From Heteroscillospira sp050943935 (GTDB lineage Bacteria > Bacillota > Clostridia > Oscillospirales > Oscillospiraceae): 64,000 nucleotides of DNA. Below, in pieces: positions 8,062 to 15,992 of the stretch (position 1 is its first letter; the number at the start of each line of letters is the position of its first letter). The stretch is from NCBI GenBank assembly GCA_050943935.1, contig JBMNQC010000005.1, positions 1 through 64,000 on the forward strand. Direction: 5' to 3'. The notes beneath the pieces are model-generated. The model was given only the letters and a program-made list of their open reading frames with translations, searched no databases and was not told where the DNA came from. The translations under genes and the position numbers were made by a program.

Positions 8062-8601
8062 TTAGTTGCCGTAGATGACGCTGTCCAGCATAATCAGCTC
8101 ATCCAGCTCCGCAAGGCACACGCCGCTTTGAGCCAGCACTGCGAGAATACCGGGCGGCACATCGGTAATGTCCTGCTGGATGTCGGCCTCTGTCACCGTG
8201 ATTTCGCCGCTGTCCTCATCCGTATAGGCTTCCAGCTTGGCGTCGGCGGGGATACCCGCTTCCTCCAGCAGATAGCCGGGGATGCTGACAGTTTGGCTTT
8301 CATCCAGCAGATCATGGCAGAGAGAGCAATTGGAAATACATCCGGCAGGGCAGTCATCTTCGCAGCCCTCGCCGCAGTTGTCGCACAGTCCGCAGGCGGA
8401 GGCGAGGACGACTGTCAAATCCGAGGCGATGGCGCTGAGACTCTGGATGGCGTTCGCCACCTCCAGCGCCGTCATTTTGTCCTTCATAAATACAAGGGCG
8501 TTCTGTCCGGCATGAAGCTCCAGCGTGTCCTTGTCGGTGAAGCCGGACCGTTCACAGGCGTCGGCAGGGAGGCCGATTTGGGGCATTTGATTCTTTTTCA
8601 T
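8062..8601 (-). CDS. AbrB-like protein with central Cys-rich segment
   Basis: ATG 8601 is preferred over an earlier in-frame start because AGGAGG precedes it. The 179-aa product has two stretches resembling swapped-hairpin AbrB/SpoVT folds (GLPADACERSGFTDKDTLEL near the N-terminus; SIPGYLLEEAGIPADAKLEA near residue 110). Between them is a segment with eight cysteines in about 26 residues (CGLCDNCGEGC then CISNCSLC), likely to bind metal. The target and function are unknown; a DNA-binding role is suggested by the fold resemblance only. Confidence 0.6.
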   Translation of the reverse strand: MKKNQMPQIGLPADACERSGFTDKDTLELHAGQNALVFMKDKMTALEVANAIQSLSAIASDLTVVLASACGLCDNCGEGCEDDCPAGCISNCSLCHDLLDESQTVSIPGYLLEEAGIPADAKLEAYTDEDSGEITVTEADIQQDITDVPPGILAVLAQSGVCLAELDELIMLDSVIYGN

Positions 8602-8666
8602 AAACGGGATTCCTCCTATAAAAGATTGGTTTTGAGATTTACGCAAGGCTGTGACAAAAATCGGTT

Positions 8667-9500
8667 TTATCTATTCCATGAAGCCTCCTCCCCAAACAAA
8701 TTCAGCTGTGATGGAGCGTTTTTCTCACGCTCATGCAGATCGTAGTTGGCAATGAGAATTTCGGGGAACTGCGCGCCGTTGTCGTATCGCTGCTTGATGT
8801 TGTTGATGCGGGTAAAGGCTTCCGTCTGAATGCCCGGCGCGTCATAGAGGCTGCGGATGAATTCGCAGTCGTTGTAGGACAGCAGAAATTTGCCGTCAAT
8901 CCGCAGCAGCGCATCCCGCAGCCTAACATGGTCTTTTTCCGTGAAACCGTCCTCGCCCACGTTTTTGTAGTAGCTTTCGGTTTCAAAATACGGCGGGTCA
9001 CAGTAGAAAAAGCTGACGGGGCGGTCATACTGCCCGATGAGCTTCTCGAAATCCTTGTTTTCGATGACCACTTTTGCAAGCCGCCGGTGGGCCTGCTCAA
9101 TGAGGGGGAAATTGCTGCGGATATCGTGGGGCTGGCTGCCGTAGCTGGTCAGCCCCGACGCGTAGCTGTAGCGGATGAGCTGGTAAAACCATGCCGCCCT
9201 TTGCACATCCGATGCGGGAGAATCGCGGGCGAGAGCGTTTTTCACAAGCTCAAAATCCGCGCGGGAGTTGAGGCAGTAGGCAAGCGCCGCCATCAGCTCC
9301 TGTGGTTTTTCCCGCACACAGCGGTAGAGGTTGACCAGCAGGCCATTGAAGTCGTTGTAGACCTCAAAATCGTTGCCGGGCTGCTTGTGAAACAGCACCC
9401 AGCCGCCTCCGCCGAACACCTCAATGTACCGCTCATAATAGAGGGGAAACAGGGTGACGATCAGCTCCCGCAGGGATTTTTTGCCGCCAATCCAAGACAT
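8667..9500 (-). CDS. D12-class DNA N6-adenine methyltransferase
   Basis: A 277-aa protein with the D12 (Dam-like) layout: an SAM-binding FGGGGW motif (residues 29-34), catalytic DPPY (168-171) and a C-terminal region (RYDNGAQFPEILIANYD). It should methylate adenine in a short DNA motif. No restriction partner is adjacent, so it is probably an orphan element methylase that protects transferred DNA or regulates the element. Homologues often begin MNSFMSW; here the matching codon upstream is CTG (9510-9512), so a CTG start overlapping the previous stop is possible. Confidence 0.85.
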   Translation of the reverse strand: MSWIGGKKSLRELIVTLFPLYYERYIEVFGGGGWVLFHKQPGNDFEVYNDFNGLLVNLYRCVREKPQELMAALAYCLNSRADFELVKNALARDSPASDVQRAAWFYQLIRYSYASGLTSYGSQPHDIRSNFPLIEQAHRRLAKVVIENKDFEKLIGQYDRPVSFFYCDPPYFETESYYKNVGEDGFTEKDHVRLRDALLRIDGKFLLSYNDCEFIRSLYDAPGIQTEAFTRINNIKQRYDNGAQFPEILIANYDLHEREKNAPSQLNLFGEEASWNR

Positions 9501-9508
9501 GAAGCTGT

Positions 9509-9835
9509 TCAGGGTTCATCACCGCCTTTCTCCAGCGGCAGGCGTAGCTCAAAGGCTGCAAGGGAGCGGCGCAGTCCGGTGATGGCGGCGCTGATCCCGC
9601 TGATGCGGTTTCTCATATGCCGGATGGTCAGGCGCACCTCCGCTTCAGATTTCGCATAAAAATACCCGTTCTGGTCGCTGGCAATGGGAACACCCTCCCG
9701 GCGCAGGGCGTTGACCTGATCCCGCAGCTCCTTGCCAGAAACGCCAAAGCTGCGCTCCAGCTCCCGGCTGGTAACGGCGTGCTGTGCGCCGTGGTGATAC
9801 CGGCGCAGATGCTCTGCAAGCTGTTCTTTCTGCAT
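9509..9835 (-). CDS. small winged-helix DNA-binding protein
   Basis: A 108-aa protein. Start at ATG 9835 chosen for its AGGAGG. The first ~70 residues form a likely winged helix (TSRELERSFGVSGKELRDQVNALRREGVPIASDQNGYFYA), and the remainder a helical tail. It is directly upstream of the adenine methylase and may be coupled to it. Similar small HTH proteins accompany methylases in conjugative elements; a regulatory role is inferred. Confidence 0.65.
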   Translation of the reverse strand: MQKEQLAEHLRRYHHGAQHAVTSRELERSFGVSGKELRDQVNALRREGVPIASDQNGYFYAKSEAEVRLTIRHMRNRISGISAAITGLRRSLAAFELRLPLEKGGDEP

Positions 9836-9967
9836 GGGTCCTCCTTTCCGGCCGTTTCCCCGGAAAGAAAGGCAAAAAGGGCGCAAAAAAACAGGGCCGC
9901 CTCCTGTATGGGGAAACGGCCCGGTTTTGATGTGGGGTCTAAAAAAGCACAGGCATCTCTGCCTGCG

Positions 9968-10258
9968 CTACTGGATTACGCCAAGCTCTCTTAACACTGC
10001 CACGCAGTCCTTGGCGCCCTGAATGTACAGGTGCTTTTGAAATTTCACCTCCATATCTGAATTTTCGGTCAGGTAATTGTCGATCCTATCCTTTGTGCGC
10101 TGCGGAATTTCAGCGCTGTTCTGAATGCTCGCGCTGAGTTCGAGCAGTTCCCGTGCCAGTTCTTCCGACTGAGGGTCTGATTCACGCAGGGCAGCATACG
10201 CAAGCTGAAACCGCTCCGCCAGAGCCATATCCAGCAAGTCCATGAGCTTCTCGTCCAT
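9968..10258 (-). CDS. 96-aa helical protein of unknown function (element accessory)
   Basis: Highly charged and predicted all-helical, with no membrane segment (MDEKLMDLLDMALAERFQLA at the start). The start has GGAGG upstream. It resembles small uncharacterised proteins of Firmicutes mobile elements (possibly DUF6809), but I cannot confirm the family. The 132 bp between it and the winged-helix gene show no gene. Confidence 0.55.
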   Translation of the reverse strand: MDEKLMDLLDMALAERFQLAYAALRESDPQSEELARELLELSASIQNSAEIPQRTKDRIDNYLTENSDMEVKFQKHLYIQGAKDCVAVLRELGVIQ

Positions 10259-10336
10259 CTTCTTCGCCTCCCTTCAGCACAACACAATGCCACAGCTTCG
10301 GAGAAAAAGCTATACCAAATGCCAACAAAATTTCGC

Positions 10337-11566
10337 TTATTTCATTTCCATGCCGAGGCTCTGACCGGAACGGTTCAGGCATTGATCCACCGTCATGCCG
10401 TTCTGCGGCTCCAGCATTCCATAGGATGTTTCAGCAACGCCGCGCTGCTCCAAAAGATACCGCCCGTAGTTATCCAGATTACAGAACAGGCTCAGTCCGT
10501 TATCGCCTGCCAAAGAAAGCATTCGCTGGATTTCCACTTTTGCGTACTCAGCGGGAGAGGCAGTATCAGTCAAAAGCTCAAATTCCTCCGTCATGGACAC
10601 AAGGTCGAGGGCTTCTTCCAAAGATATATCACCGGGAGCTTCCGCCAGCATTGCTTTGTAGGTCAGCAGCCGGTTTTCCGTCTCAATCTGCCGGAGCTGC
10701 TCTGCCAGCTCATTCACCAGACCATAGCAGTCGCCCTCGGATGCATACAAAGCGTCGCTGATTTTTTCAGTGAGGCTTGGCGCCATGCAGTCCTCCGCCG
10801 AAAATGCACATTCCTCCGGGGAGGCCGCTCCGACAGCATCAACCGCCTGCAAAAGCGCCGCATCCCCGGCAGGGAGCTTGAGGAAGACAGCCGTTTCATT
10901 GTCATAGGCGGTATCGTTAAAATGCCTCTTGGTGATGCGGAGAAGCACAGCGAAATCCGGCTTTTCAAGGGGAATGGCATCTCCACTGTGGTATTCGGCG
11001 GCAATCTCGCCGTTCTGCACCACATAGCCATGGGGCGTGAACACGCCGCCCTCGCCCTCGCGCATCTCTCTGCCGATTTTGGCGAAGTCCAGATATTCGT
11101 AGACTTCATCCGATACCCTTTCCAGTGCCGGTACAAAATCATTATCCGCATAAAATTTTCCGAGAGACGGATCGTCATGGGCTTCATAGGCAATCTGGCA
11201 ATGCTCGGTGCTGTGTGTCATATTGATGAGCCGCTCCACTGATATGGGAGCATATTGAGTCTGAACGGCATCCATCATCACCATGCCCTCGTAGCAGTCC
11301 AGTTCCCATGCACTTAGGGAAGACAGCCGCTGGGCGAGGTGATTCAGCTCATACAGATTGATATCGGGGACGATAAATTGCGGCAGATAGTCCAGCTTAC
11401 AGCTTAAAACCTCCGCAGAATAAACACTATCTTCAGTAATTCTCGCTTTTTCTAACGCATCCGCCAGCTCATAGGGTGTGGCGGGGAGTGCGATTTGTGC
11501 CGACGGATTTGCACCAGAAGGGTTCCACCGGCTGAGTTCTACTTCAAAGATTTTTCCTTTATCCAA
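10337..11566 (-). CDS. ArdA-like antirestriction protein (tentative)
   Basis: A 409-aa acidic protein starting at TTG 11566, with GGGAGG 8 nt upstream, and overlapping the LPD28 stop by 8 bp. The N-terminal region (EVELSRWNPSG, then LPATPYELADALEKARI, LNHLAQRLSSLS) resembles the ArdA-type proteins of Clostridial elements, which mimic B-form DNA and block type I restriction. The C-terminal ~100 residues contain repeated acidic helices. The acidic composition supports DNA mimicry, but no active-site motif exists to test, so the name is tentative. Confidence 0.5.
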   Translation of the reverse strand: MDKGKIFEVELSRWNPSGANPSAQIALPATPYELADALEKARITEDSVYSAEVLSCKLDYLPQFIVPDINLYELNHLAQRLSSLSAWELDCYEGMVMMDAVQTQYAPISVERLINMTHSTEHCQIAYEAHDDPSLGKFYADNDFVPALERVSDEVYEYLDFAKIGREMREGEGGVFTPHGYVVQNGEIAAEYHSGDAIPLEKPDFAVLLRITKRHFNDTAYDNETAVFLKLPAGDAALLQAVDAVGAASPEECAFSAEDCMAPSLTEKISDALYASEGDCYGLVNELAEQLRQIETENRLLTYKAMLAEAPGDISLEEALDLVSMTEEFELLTDTASPAEYAKVEIQRMLSLAGDNGLSLFCNLDNYGRYLLEQRGVAETSYGMLEPQNGMTVDQCLNRSGQSLGMEMK

Positions 11567-11939
11567 GTGTCATTCCTCCCATCTTCATGCCTGACTCATC
11601 TGGATTGGATAATTCGGATGCAAGGGTAATTTTGTGCTCATCACAGAAGTCTGCGAGAGTCAGGGACTCACTGAGGAAATTGATGTTGCCCCGCAGTCTG
11701 CGGAAGCCCTCCTTGGGGATGGTGACCGGCTCCGGTGTCAAAACGGCTCCGGCGTGGTTAACGGTAACCTGATTTTCTATGGTCACCGGCCTGCCTGGAT
11801 CACAGTCGGAGCCGCGCAAATCGTAGCAGTAAAAACCCTCTGGCACCGTGGTTCGGTCGATGCGGGAATTGGTGAAAAGTGCTGGCTTTCCAAACAATTC
11901 TATGTGTTCATATTCTTCTTCTCTGGCGTTAACGCTCAT
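11559..11939 (-). CDS. LPD28-domain protein
   Basis: A 126-aa protein. ATG 11939 has GGGAGG upstream. The stretch LFTNSRIDRTTVPEGFYCYD, then the DLRGSDCDPG, VNHAGAVLT and RRLRGNINFL blocks, match LPD28, a large-polyvalent-protein-associated domain of mobile elements whose function is unknown. The C-terminal tail (GMKMGGMTLG) is Met/Gly-rich, like those of other products in this operon. It overlaps the ArdA-like gene. Confidence 0.65.
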   Translation of the reverse strand: MSVNAREEEYEHIELFGKPALFTNSRIDRTTVPEGFYCYDLRGSDCDPGRPVTIENQVTVNHAGAVLTPEPVTIPKEGFRRLRGNINFLSESLTLADFCDEHKITLASELSNPDESGMKMGGMTLG

Positions 11940-12072
11940 TTGAATACCTCCCTGTAAATATTGGTTTGTGATTACACAAAAACAGCTCCGTCGCACCACT
12001 TTTTCATGGCGTTATATAGCAGTAGTACCTTGATTTGATCGGATACCTCTTTGTTAAATCAGTTTCCATGTT

Positions 12073-12297
12073 TCATCTTGCACCTTCCTTTCTGCGTTTT
12101 GCAGTTTTTTGCATATCCGTTCTAAGGCAATCTCCCTCAGCGCTGTAGCAGATGAAGCCGTGGGACGGGTATGGGCAGCCGCCGCAACTTTGGAATGGGC
12201 CGCGTGGCCGTTCAGCCGGGGGTATTCTACCTACAGTGGAGAGATTGTTTGAATCGTAGCAGGCGGTTTGTTTATTTCTTTTATAGTGTACCAGCAT
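12073..12297 (-). CDS. 74-aa Cys-containing protein of unknown function
   Basis: Encodes a small protein with four spaced cysteines (SCGGCPYPSHGFICYSAEGDCL) that may bind a metal. An AAGGAAAGG lies upstream of ATG 12297. Similar short cysteine motif proteins (HGFICY...C) occur near LPD28-type genes in mobile elements, from memory. It would be the first gene of the leftward element operon; a strong hairpin terminator lies just upstream. Confidence 0.5.
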   Translation of the reverse strand: MLVHYKRNKQTACYDSNNLSTVGRIPPAERPRGPFQSCGGCPYPSHGFICYSAEGDCLRTDMQKTAKRRKEGAR

Positions 12298-12321
12298 GAC
12301 CTTTCCTTTCCAGAAAACAAA

Positions 12322-12369
12322 AAAGCCGGAGAATAAAAGTGCATTCCTGCACTCCGATTCTCCGGCTTT
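12322..12369 (-). terminator. stem-loop with T-run upstream of the element operon
   Basis: A 13-bp perfect stem (AAAGCCGGAGAAT with its complement at 12357-12369) contains an inner GTGCA/TGCAC stem. On the minus strand it is followed by T-rich sequence. It should stop transcription entering the element from the right. Confidence 0.6.
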
Positions 12370-12410
12370 CCGATGCTTTCAATTTTAATGTGATTTTGGT
12401 GTATATATAA

Positions 12411-12540
12411 AAAAAGGGCGCTAACTTTATCGGCTTTCAATCAGCCGTAAAAATCGGCGCCCTTTTTGATTTCAGCTTGTTCATCTGATTGTATTTTGAG
12501 TGGCGCCCTTTTTCATTTCGCTCTGTACTAAAAAGGGCGC
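12411..12540. repeat. four copies of AAAAAGGGCGC in two inverted pairs at element edge
   Basis: Direct copies at 12411-12421 and 12530-12540; inverted copies at 12457-12467 and 12503-12513. Each inverted pair can form a hairpin flanked by A and T runs; the first contains an inner CGGCT/AGCCG stem. This 130-bp block lies between the last element gene and the tRNA-Pro terminator and is likely the element end or tandem bidirectional terminators. No gene is seen between 12298 and 12702. Confidence 0.6.
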
Positions 12541-12610
12541 TGCTCATGAATGTTTTTACTTGTAGGTTTGAGTCCTGTCAGAGTGAAGCTTTTACCCCAA
12601 TAAATCTACG

Positions 12611-12646
12611 AAAAAAGAGCTTCCACTTTTCATCGTGGAAGCTCTT
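12611..12646 (-). terminator. tRNA-Pro terminator
   Basis: A 12-bp perfect stem (AAGAGCTTCCAC / GTGGAAGCTCTT) followed on the minus strand by six Ts, 57 bp downstream of the tRNA 3' end. Confidence 0.75.
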
Positions 12647-12702
12647 GAAAGGCTTGGATTTACTGGCTTTGTAGGCAATAAATCTTTTTTACCTTTTGCT
12701 TT

Positions 12703-12778
12703 TGGTCCGAGTGACGGGATTCGAACCCACGGCCTCCTCGTCCCGAACGAGGCGCGCTACCAGCTGCGCTACACCCGG
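12703..12778 (-). tRNA. tRNA-Pro (anticodon CGG)
   Basis: A 76-nt cloverleaf including encoded CCA: the acceptor CCGGGTG pairs with CACTCGG, the anticodon stem is CCTCG/CGAGG with loop TTCGGGA, and the T-arm contains GGTTCGAATCC. The 3' end faces the mobile element on its left, consistent with use of this locus as an integration site, although no intact duplicated 3' end is seen inside the window. Confidence 0.95.
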
Positions 12779-12835
12779 ATATAGCTATATTATTATAAGT
12801 TTTTGCCAGATGAATGTCAAGACAATTTTTAGCCG

Positions 12836-12867
12836 CACAAAAGGCGCCGGCCAAAAGCCGGCGCCTT
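12836..12867 (-). terminator. TRAP operon terminator
   Basis: Stem AAGGCGCCGGC (12841-12851) with its complement at 12857-12867 and minus-strand TTTTGTG, directly after the DctM stop. Confidence 0.75.
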
Positions 12868-12875
12868 CAGTTAGT

Positions 12876-14174
12876 TCAGCGTACAAGGAACAGAGACAGG
12901 GCGGGGAAATAGGTTACTATAAGGATAACAGCAAAAGAGGCTATCAGGAAGGGCCATATCTCCTTTACTATCTCGACAAAGGACGCGCCCACAACCTTGG
13001 AGGCCATGAATATACCCTGTGCGAAGGGAGGAGTCAGGTTGCCTACGCTGAGGTTTACCAGAGTGATTGCGCCGAAGTGGACAGGGTCGATGCCCAGGGC
13101 CTTGGCGGGGGGCAGCAGCAGGGGAACCAGAATAAGAATGGCGCAGTTGCACTCAAGGAAGGTACCTGCAAAGAGGTAAATGACATTGACCAGCAGCAGA
13201 TACAGATAGGGATTTCCTATATTGGTGGTGACAAAGTTTGTAAGCTCGGCGGATACGCCGGCGAGGGTGATAACACGTCCTGCGGCGTTTGCGAAAGCGG
13301 CCAGAATGCAGACGGTACCGGTTGAGATACCGGCGGCGATGGCGGACTCAGCCAGAGCTCTGCGGTTGGCGCTGGCCCGGCCGATGATGAGCTTAACGAT
13401 TATGTAGATAAGTCCATACATGCAGGTGACCGCGCCGGCCTCGGTAGGGGTAAACACGCCGGAATATATACCGCCGAAGATTATGACGGGCATCAGTATG
13501 GCGGGCAGGGCGCTCCAGGTGGTCTTTGCGGCAGTCATAACATACTCACTTGGGGTGAGCTTAAGGGACTTCTCCACCTTCTCAAAGCGTCCAACCTTGA
13601 AGTAATTGATGACGCAGTACAGAGCAATGAAAACGAAGCCCGCGCCGATGGTGGACAGCCATACCTCGGAGGTCTTTTCTCCGGATGCGCTGGCATACAT
13701 GATGCCGGGGATGCTGGGAGGAATCATTATACCCAGGAATCCGCAGGAAGCAAGAAGGGCGCCGATATAGGGCTTACTGTAACCGTTCTTCTCCATGGAG
13801 GGGCCCATGATACGGCCTATGGCGGAGATGGTAGCCATGGCGGAGCCGGTAATAACACCGAAGGCGGCGCTGGCAACTATGCACACAACGCCCAGAGCGC
13901 CTCGGAACTTGCCGACAAAGAAGCGCACCCAGTTGATGAGTACTTCTGAAATCTGACCGTGCTCCATGATGGCGCCCGCCAGAATAAACAGCGGTATGGC
14001 TATGAACGGAGCGCTGTCCAGCTGGTTATACAGCGCCTGGCACATCTGAGTGGTGGGGAAACCATTATACAGGAAGGCTCCCGCCGCGCCGATACCCATT
14101 GCAAAGGCCGCCGGAACACGCAGGAACAGGCAGAGGCCGAAAAACAACCCAAGGAAAATTACCAATGTCATCAT
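12876..14174 (-). CDS. dctM: TRAP transporter large permease (DctM)
   Basis: A 432-aa, strongly hydrophobic protein of the DctM family (usual length 425-430), with about 12 membrane segments. Family signatures include ALGVVCIVASAAFGVITGSA near residue 90 and PPSIPGIMYA near residue 151. It is the ion-coupled transport subunit of the TRAP system, working with DctQ and the periplasmic-type binding protein DctP. It is the last gene of the operon, 5 bp after dctQ, and is followed by a terminator. The substrate is not known from sequence; the amidohydrolase in the operon hints at a cyclic amide such as a ureide or dihydropyrimidine. Confidence 0.9.
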   Translation of the reverse strand: MMTLVIFLGLFFGLCLFLRVPAAFAMGIGAAGAFLYNGFPTTQMCQALYNQLDSAPFIAIPLFILAGAIMEHGQISEVLINWVRFFVGKFRGALGVVCIVASAAFGVITGSAMATISAIGRIMGPSMEKNGYSKPYIGALLASCGFLGIMIPPSIPGIMYASASGEKTSEVWLSTIGAGFVFIALYCVINYFKVGRFEKVEKSLKLTPSEYVMTAAKTTWSALPAILMPVIIFGGIYSGVFTPTEAGAVTCMYGLIYIIVKLIIGRASANRRALAESAIAAGISTGTVCILAAFANAAGRVITLAGVSAELTNFVTTNIGNPYLYLLLVNVIYLFAGTFLECNCAILILVPLLLPPAKALGIDPVHFGAITLVNLSVGNLTPPFAQGIFMASKVVGASFVEIVKEIWPFLIASFAVILIVTYFPALSLFLVR

Positions 14175-14179
14175 AGTGC

Positions 14180-14728
14180 TTAGTCCTCCTGTTCTCTAAC
14201 GCTCTTGGGAATGACCAGATAGCATACGCCATGGAAGATCATCAGAGCCGCGCAGACATAAATGGCGCTCATAGGCACCAGCAGGCTGCAGCCCAGGAAC
14301 ATGGACATGGAGCCGAGTTTCTTTATTTTTGCCAGATACTGTCCGTATACTACCAGCAGGTAGACAAGATAGACCAGAGAGGCAATGACGGCAAATTTCT
14401 TGACGCCTTCGAGGATTTTTTCGTACAGAGCCGTATTATCTTTAGTGAACTTTGCAATAAGAGTATCGACCAGGTTGATATCAATATGCTCCCAGCGGTA
14501 CATGGCGGCAGAAGCGCCAAGCATGACGCACCAGGTGAACATGAAACGGGATAGCTCATCGGCCCAAGCGCTTGGAATGAACAGAACAAAACGATATACT
14601 ACGTTGATAAACAGGACCGCCACCAGGCCGTACATGATGAGAATCAGAGCAATCTTTTCAATATTGAAAACAAACTTGTTCAGCTTCATCAGCGCCACGG
14701 CGGCTGAGTTTTTCTTGTTGTTTTCCAC
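14180..14728 (-). CDS. dctQ: TRAP transporter small permease (DctQ)
   Basis: A 182-aa protein with four predicted membrane helices and the family signature around WADELSRFMFTWCVMLGASAA. It forms the small membrane subunit that pairs with DctM. The start is GTG 14728, with AGGAGG six bases upstream. It lies downstream of dctP, separated by a stable intercistronic stem-loop. Confidence 0.88.
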   Translation of the reverse strand: MENNKKNSAAVALMKLNKFVFNIEKIALILIMYGLVAVLFINVVYRFVLFIPSAWADELSRFMFTWCVMLGASAAMYRWEHIDINLVDTLIAKFTKDNTALYEKILEGVKKFAVIASLVYLVYLLVVYGQYLAKIKKLGSMSMFLGCSLLVPMSAIYVCAALMIFHGVCYLVIPKSVREQED

Positions 14729-14764
14729 GGTATCCTCCTAAAATCTGTATGCAGGAATTCGGGC

Positions 14765-14795
14765 CGCACAGGGCGGGTACACCCCGCCCCGTGCG
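14765..14795 (-). promoter_or_regulatory. intercistronic stem-loop between dctP and dctQ
   Basis: Nested stem: CGCAC/GTGCG around GGGCGGG/CCCGCCC, with no T-run on the minus strand. Stem-loops like this after binding-protein genes often protect the upstream mRNA and raise binding-protein dose over permease; that role here is inferred. Confidence 0.55.
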
Positions 14796-14815
14796 CTTTT
14801 TACTTGTTATTGCTG

Positions 14816-15919
14816 TTACTTCATGTTACCGGTGTTCTCCTGATAGAGGGCATACAGCTGGTCGATAAACTCCTTATCGTACTTGCCGGAGCTGAGAGCC
14901 TCTTCCCAGATAACGGCGGCGTCCTCGGCCATTTCAGCCTTCCAGGCGTCGTCGGGCTCGATGACGGTTTTGCCGCTGGACTTGAGAGCCTCGAGGATCT
15001 CCTCTTCCTGCTTCAGACGCTCGGCGGTGTACCACTCTCTGGCCTTCAGACCGGCTTCCTTCATGATAGCCTGGTCCTCTTCGGACATGGTAGCCCAGGT
15101 CTCAGCGGAGCAGAAGAGGTTTACGGTACCGAAACCGTAGTTGAGAAGGACGATGCTCTCAAAGCTGTCCATCTGGTTGAACTTCTCGAACAGGATGAAA
15201 GCGTTGTCGGCGCCGTCGACGGTGCCCTGCTCCAGAGCCATCAGAACTTCGGGAGCGGCAATGGCGACGGGCAGAGCGCCCATCAGCTCATACATACGCA
15301 GAGCCAGAGGCTGGTTGGGAACGCGGATACGCAGGCCCTTCAGGTCCTCGGCGCTCTCTACGCCGCCCTTTTTGAGGCCTATGGTACGGAAGCCGTTGTC
15401 AACGCGGCAGACGGATACCAGACCGCTCTCGGCATACTGCTTGTCGGCAAACTCACCAATGAATCCGTTCATATATACCTCGTCGGCCTGCTCACGGCTG
15501 CTGATGAAGAAGGGCAGCTGAGCCCAGTCGGAGTTGGGAACCAGAGAGCCCAGCTCGTCGCTTCCGCCGTTGACGAAGTCCAGAGTACCCATCTGGCAGG
15601 CGGTCAGGCACTCGCTGCTGGAGCCGATGGAGCCGGTGGGGATGAACTCGAAGCCGATACGGCCGCCGGACAGTTCGGTGACGTTCTTTGCGAACTCCTG
15701 CTGGAGCTGCTCGAACAGGTCAACGGCCTGGGTGCAGTTAATCTTGTAAACTACTTCAGGAGTGCCGGCATTGCCGGAATTCTCGGGAGCGCTGGTATTG
15801 CCGCCCTCGGGGGCCTTGGACTCGGGAGCTTTCTCTCCGCCGCCGCAGCCTGCAAGTACAGACAGAGCCATAACGACGACCAGAAGAATAGCGATGGTTC
15901 TCTTGGAGAAGTTGAACAT
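14816..15919 (-). CDS. dctP: TRAP transporter solute-binding lipoprotein (DctP)
   Basis: A 367-aa protein with a lipoprotein signal (VLAGCGGG, lipid Cys near residue 25) and a Ser/Pro/Gly linker, then a DctP fold: LFEQLQQEFAKNVTELSGGR, LKGLRIRVPNQPLALRMYEL with the conserved Arg, and ALEQGTVDGADNAF. It captures the solute outside the membrane and delivers it to DctQM. Located between the amidohydrolase gene and dctQ. Confidence 0.9.
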   Translation of the reverse strand: MFNFSKRTIAILLVVVMALSVLAGCGGGEKAPESKAPEGGNTSAPENSGNAGTPEVVYKINCTQAVDLFEQLQQEFAKNVTELSGGRIGFEFIPTGSIGSSSECLTACQMGTLDFVNGGSDELGSLVPNSDWAQLPFFISSREQADEVYMNGFIGEFADKQYAESGLVSVCRVDNGFRTIGLKKGGVESAEDLKGLRIRVPNQPLALRMYELMGALPVAIAAPEVLMALEQGTVDGADNAFILFEKFNQMDSFESIVLLNYGFGTVNLFCSAETWATMSEEDQAIMKEAGLKAREWYTAERLKQEEEILEALKSSGKTVIEPDDAWKAEMAEDAAVIWEEALSSGKYDKEFIDQLYALYQENTGNMK

Positions 15920-15992
15920 GATTCTACCTACTTTCTTTAAATATTGTCCTCTTATTTTTCCGGCCTGGGCCGGTGTTTTACTTATCTGAAGC

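Larger units (their letters stand above)
1..12545. mobile_element. right part of an integrative/conjugative-type element (partial)
   Basis: Seventeen consecutive leftward genes encode proteins typical of Firmicutes conjugative elements (LPD28, ArdA-like antirestriction, D12 adenine methylase, YodL, SpoVG-family, DUF6133) together with a Tad/Flp-like pilus set. Many neighbours overlap by 1-20 bp, as in one long operon. The block ends just before the terminator of tRNA-Pro, a usual integration site class. No integrase, relaxase or VirB4/VirD4 gene is in the window, so the element type and its other end are unknown. The boundary at about 12545 is inferred from the last inverted AAAAAGGGCGC repeat. 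Confidence 0.7.
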
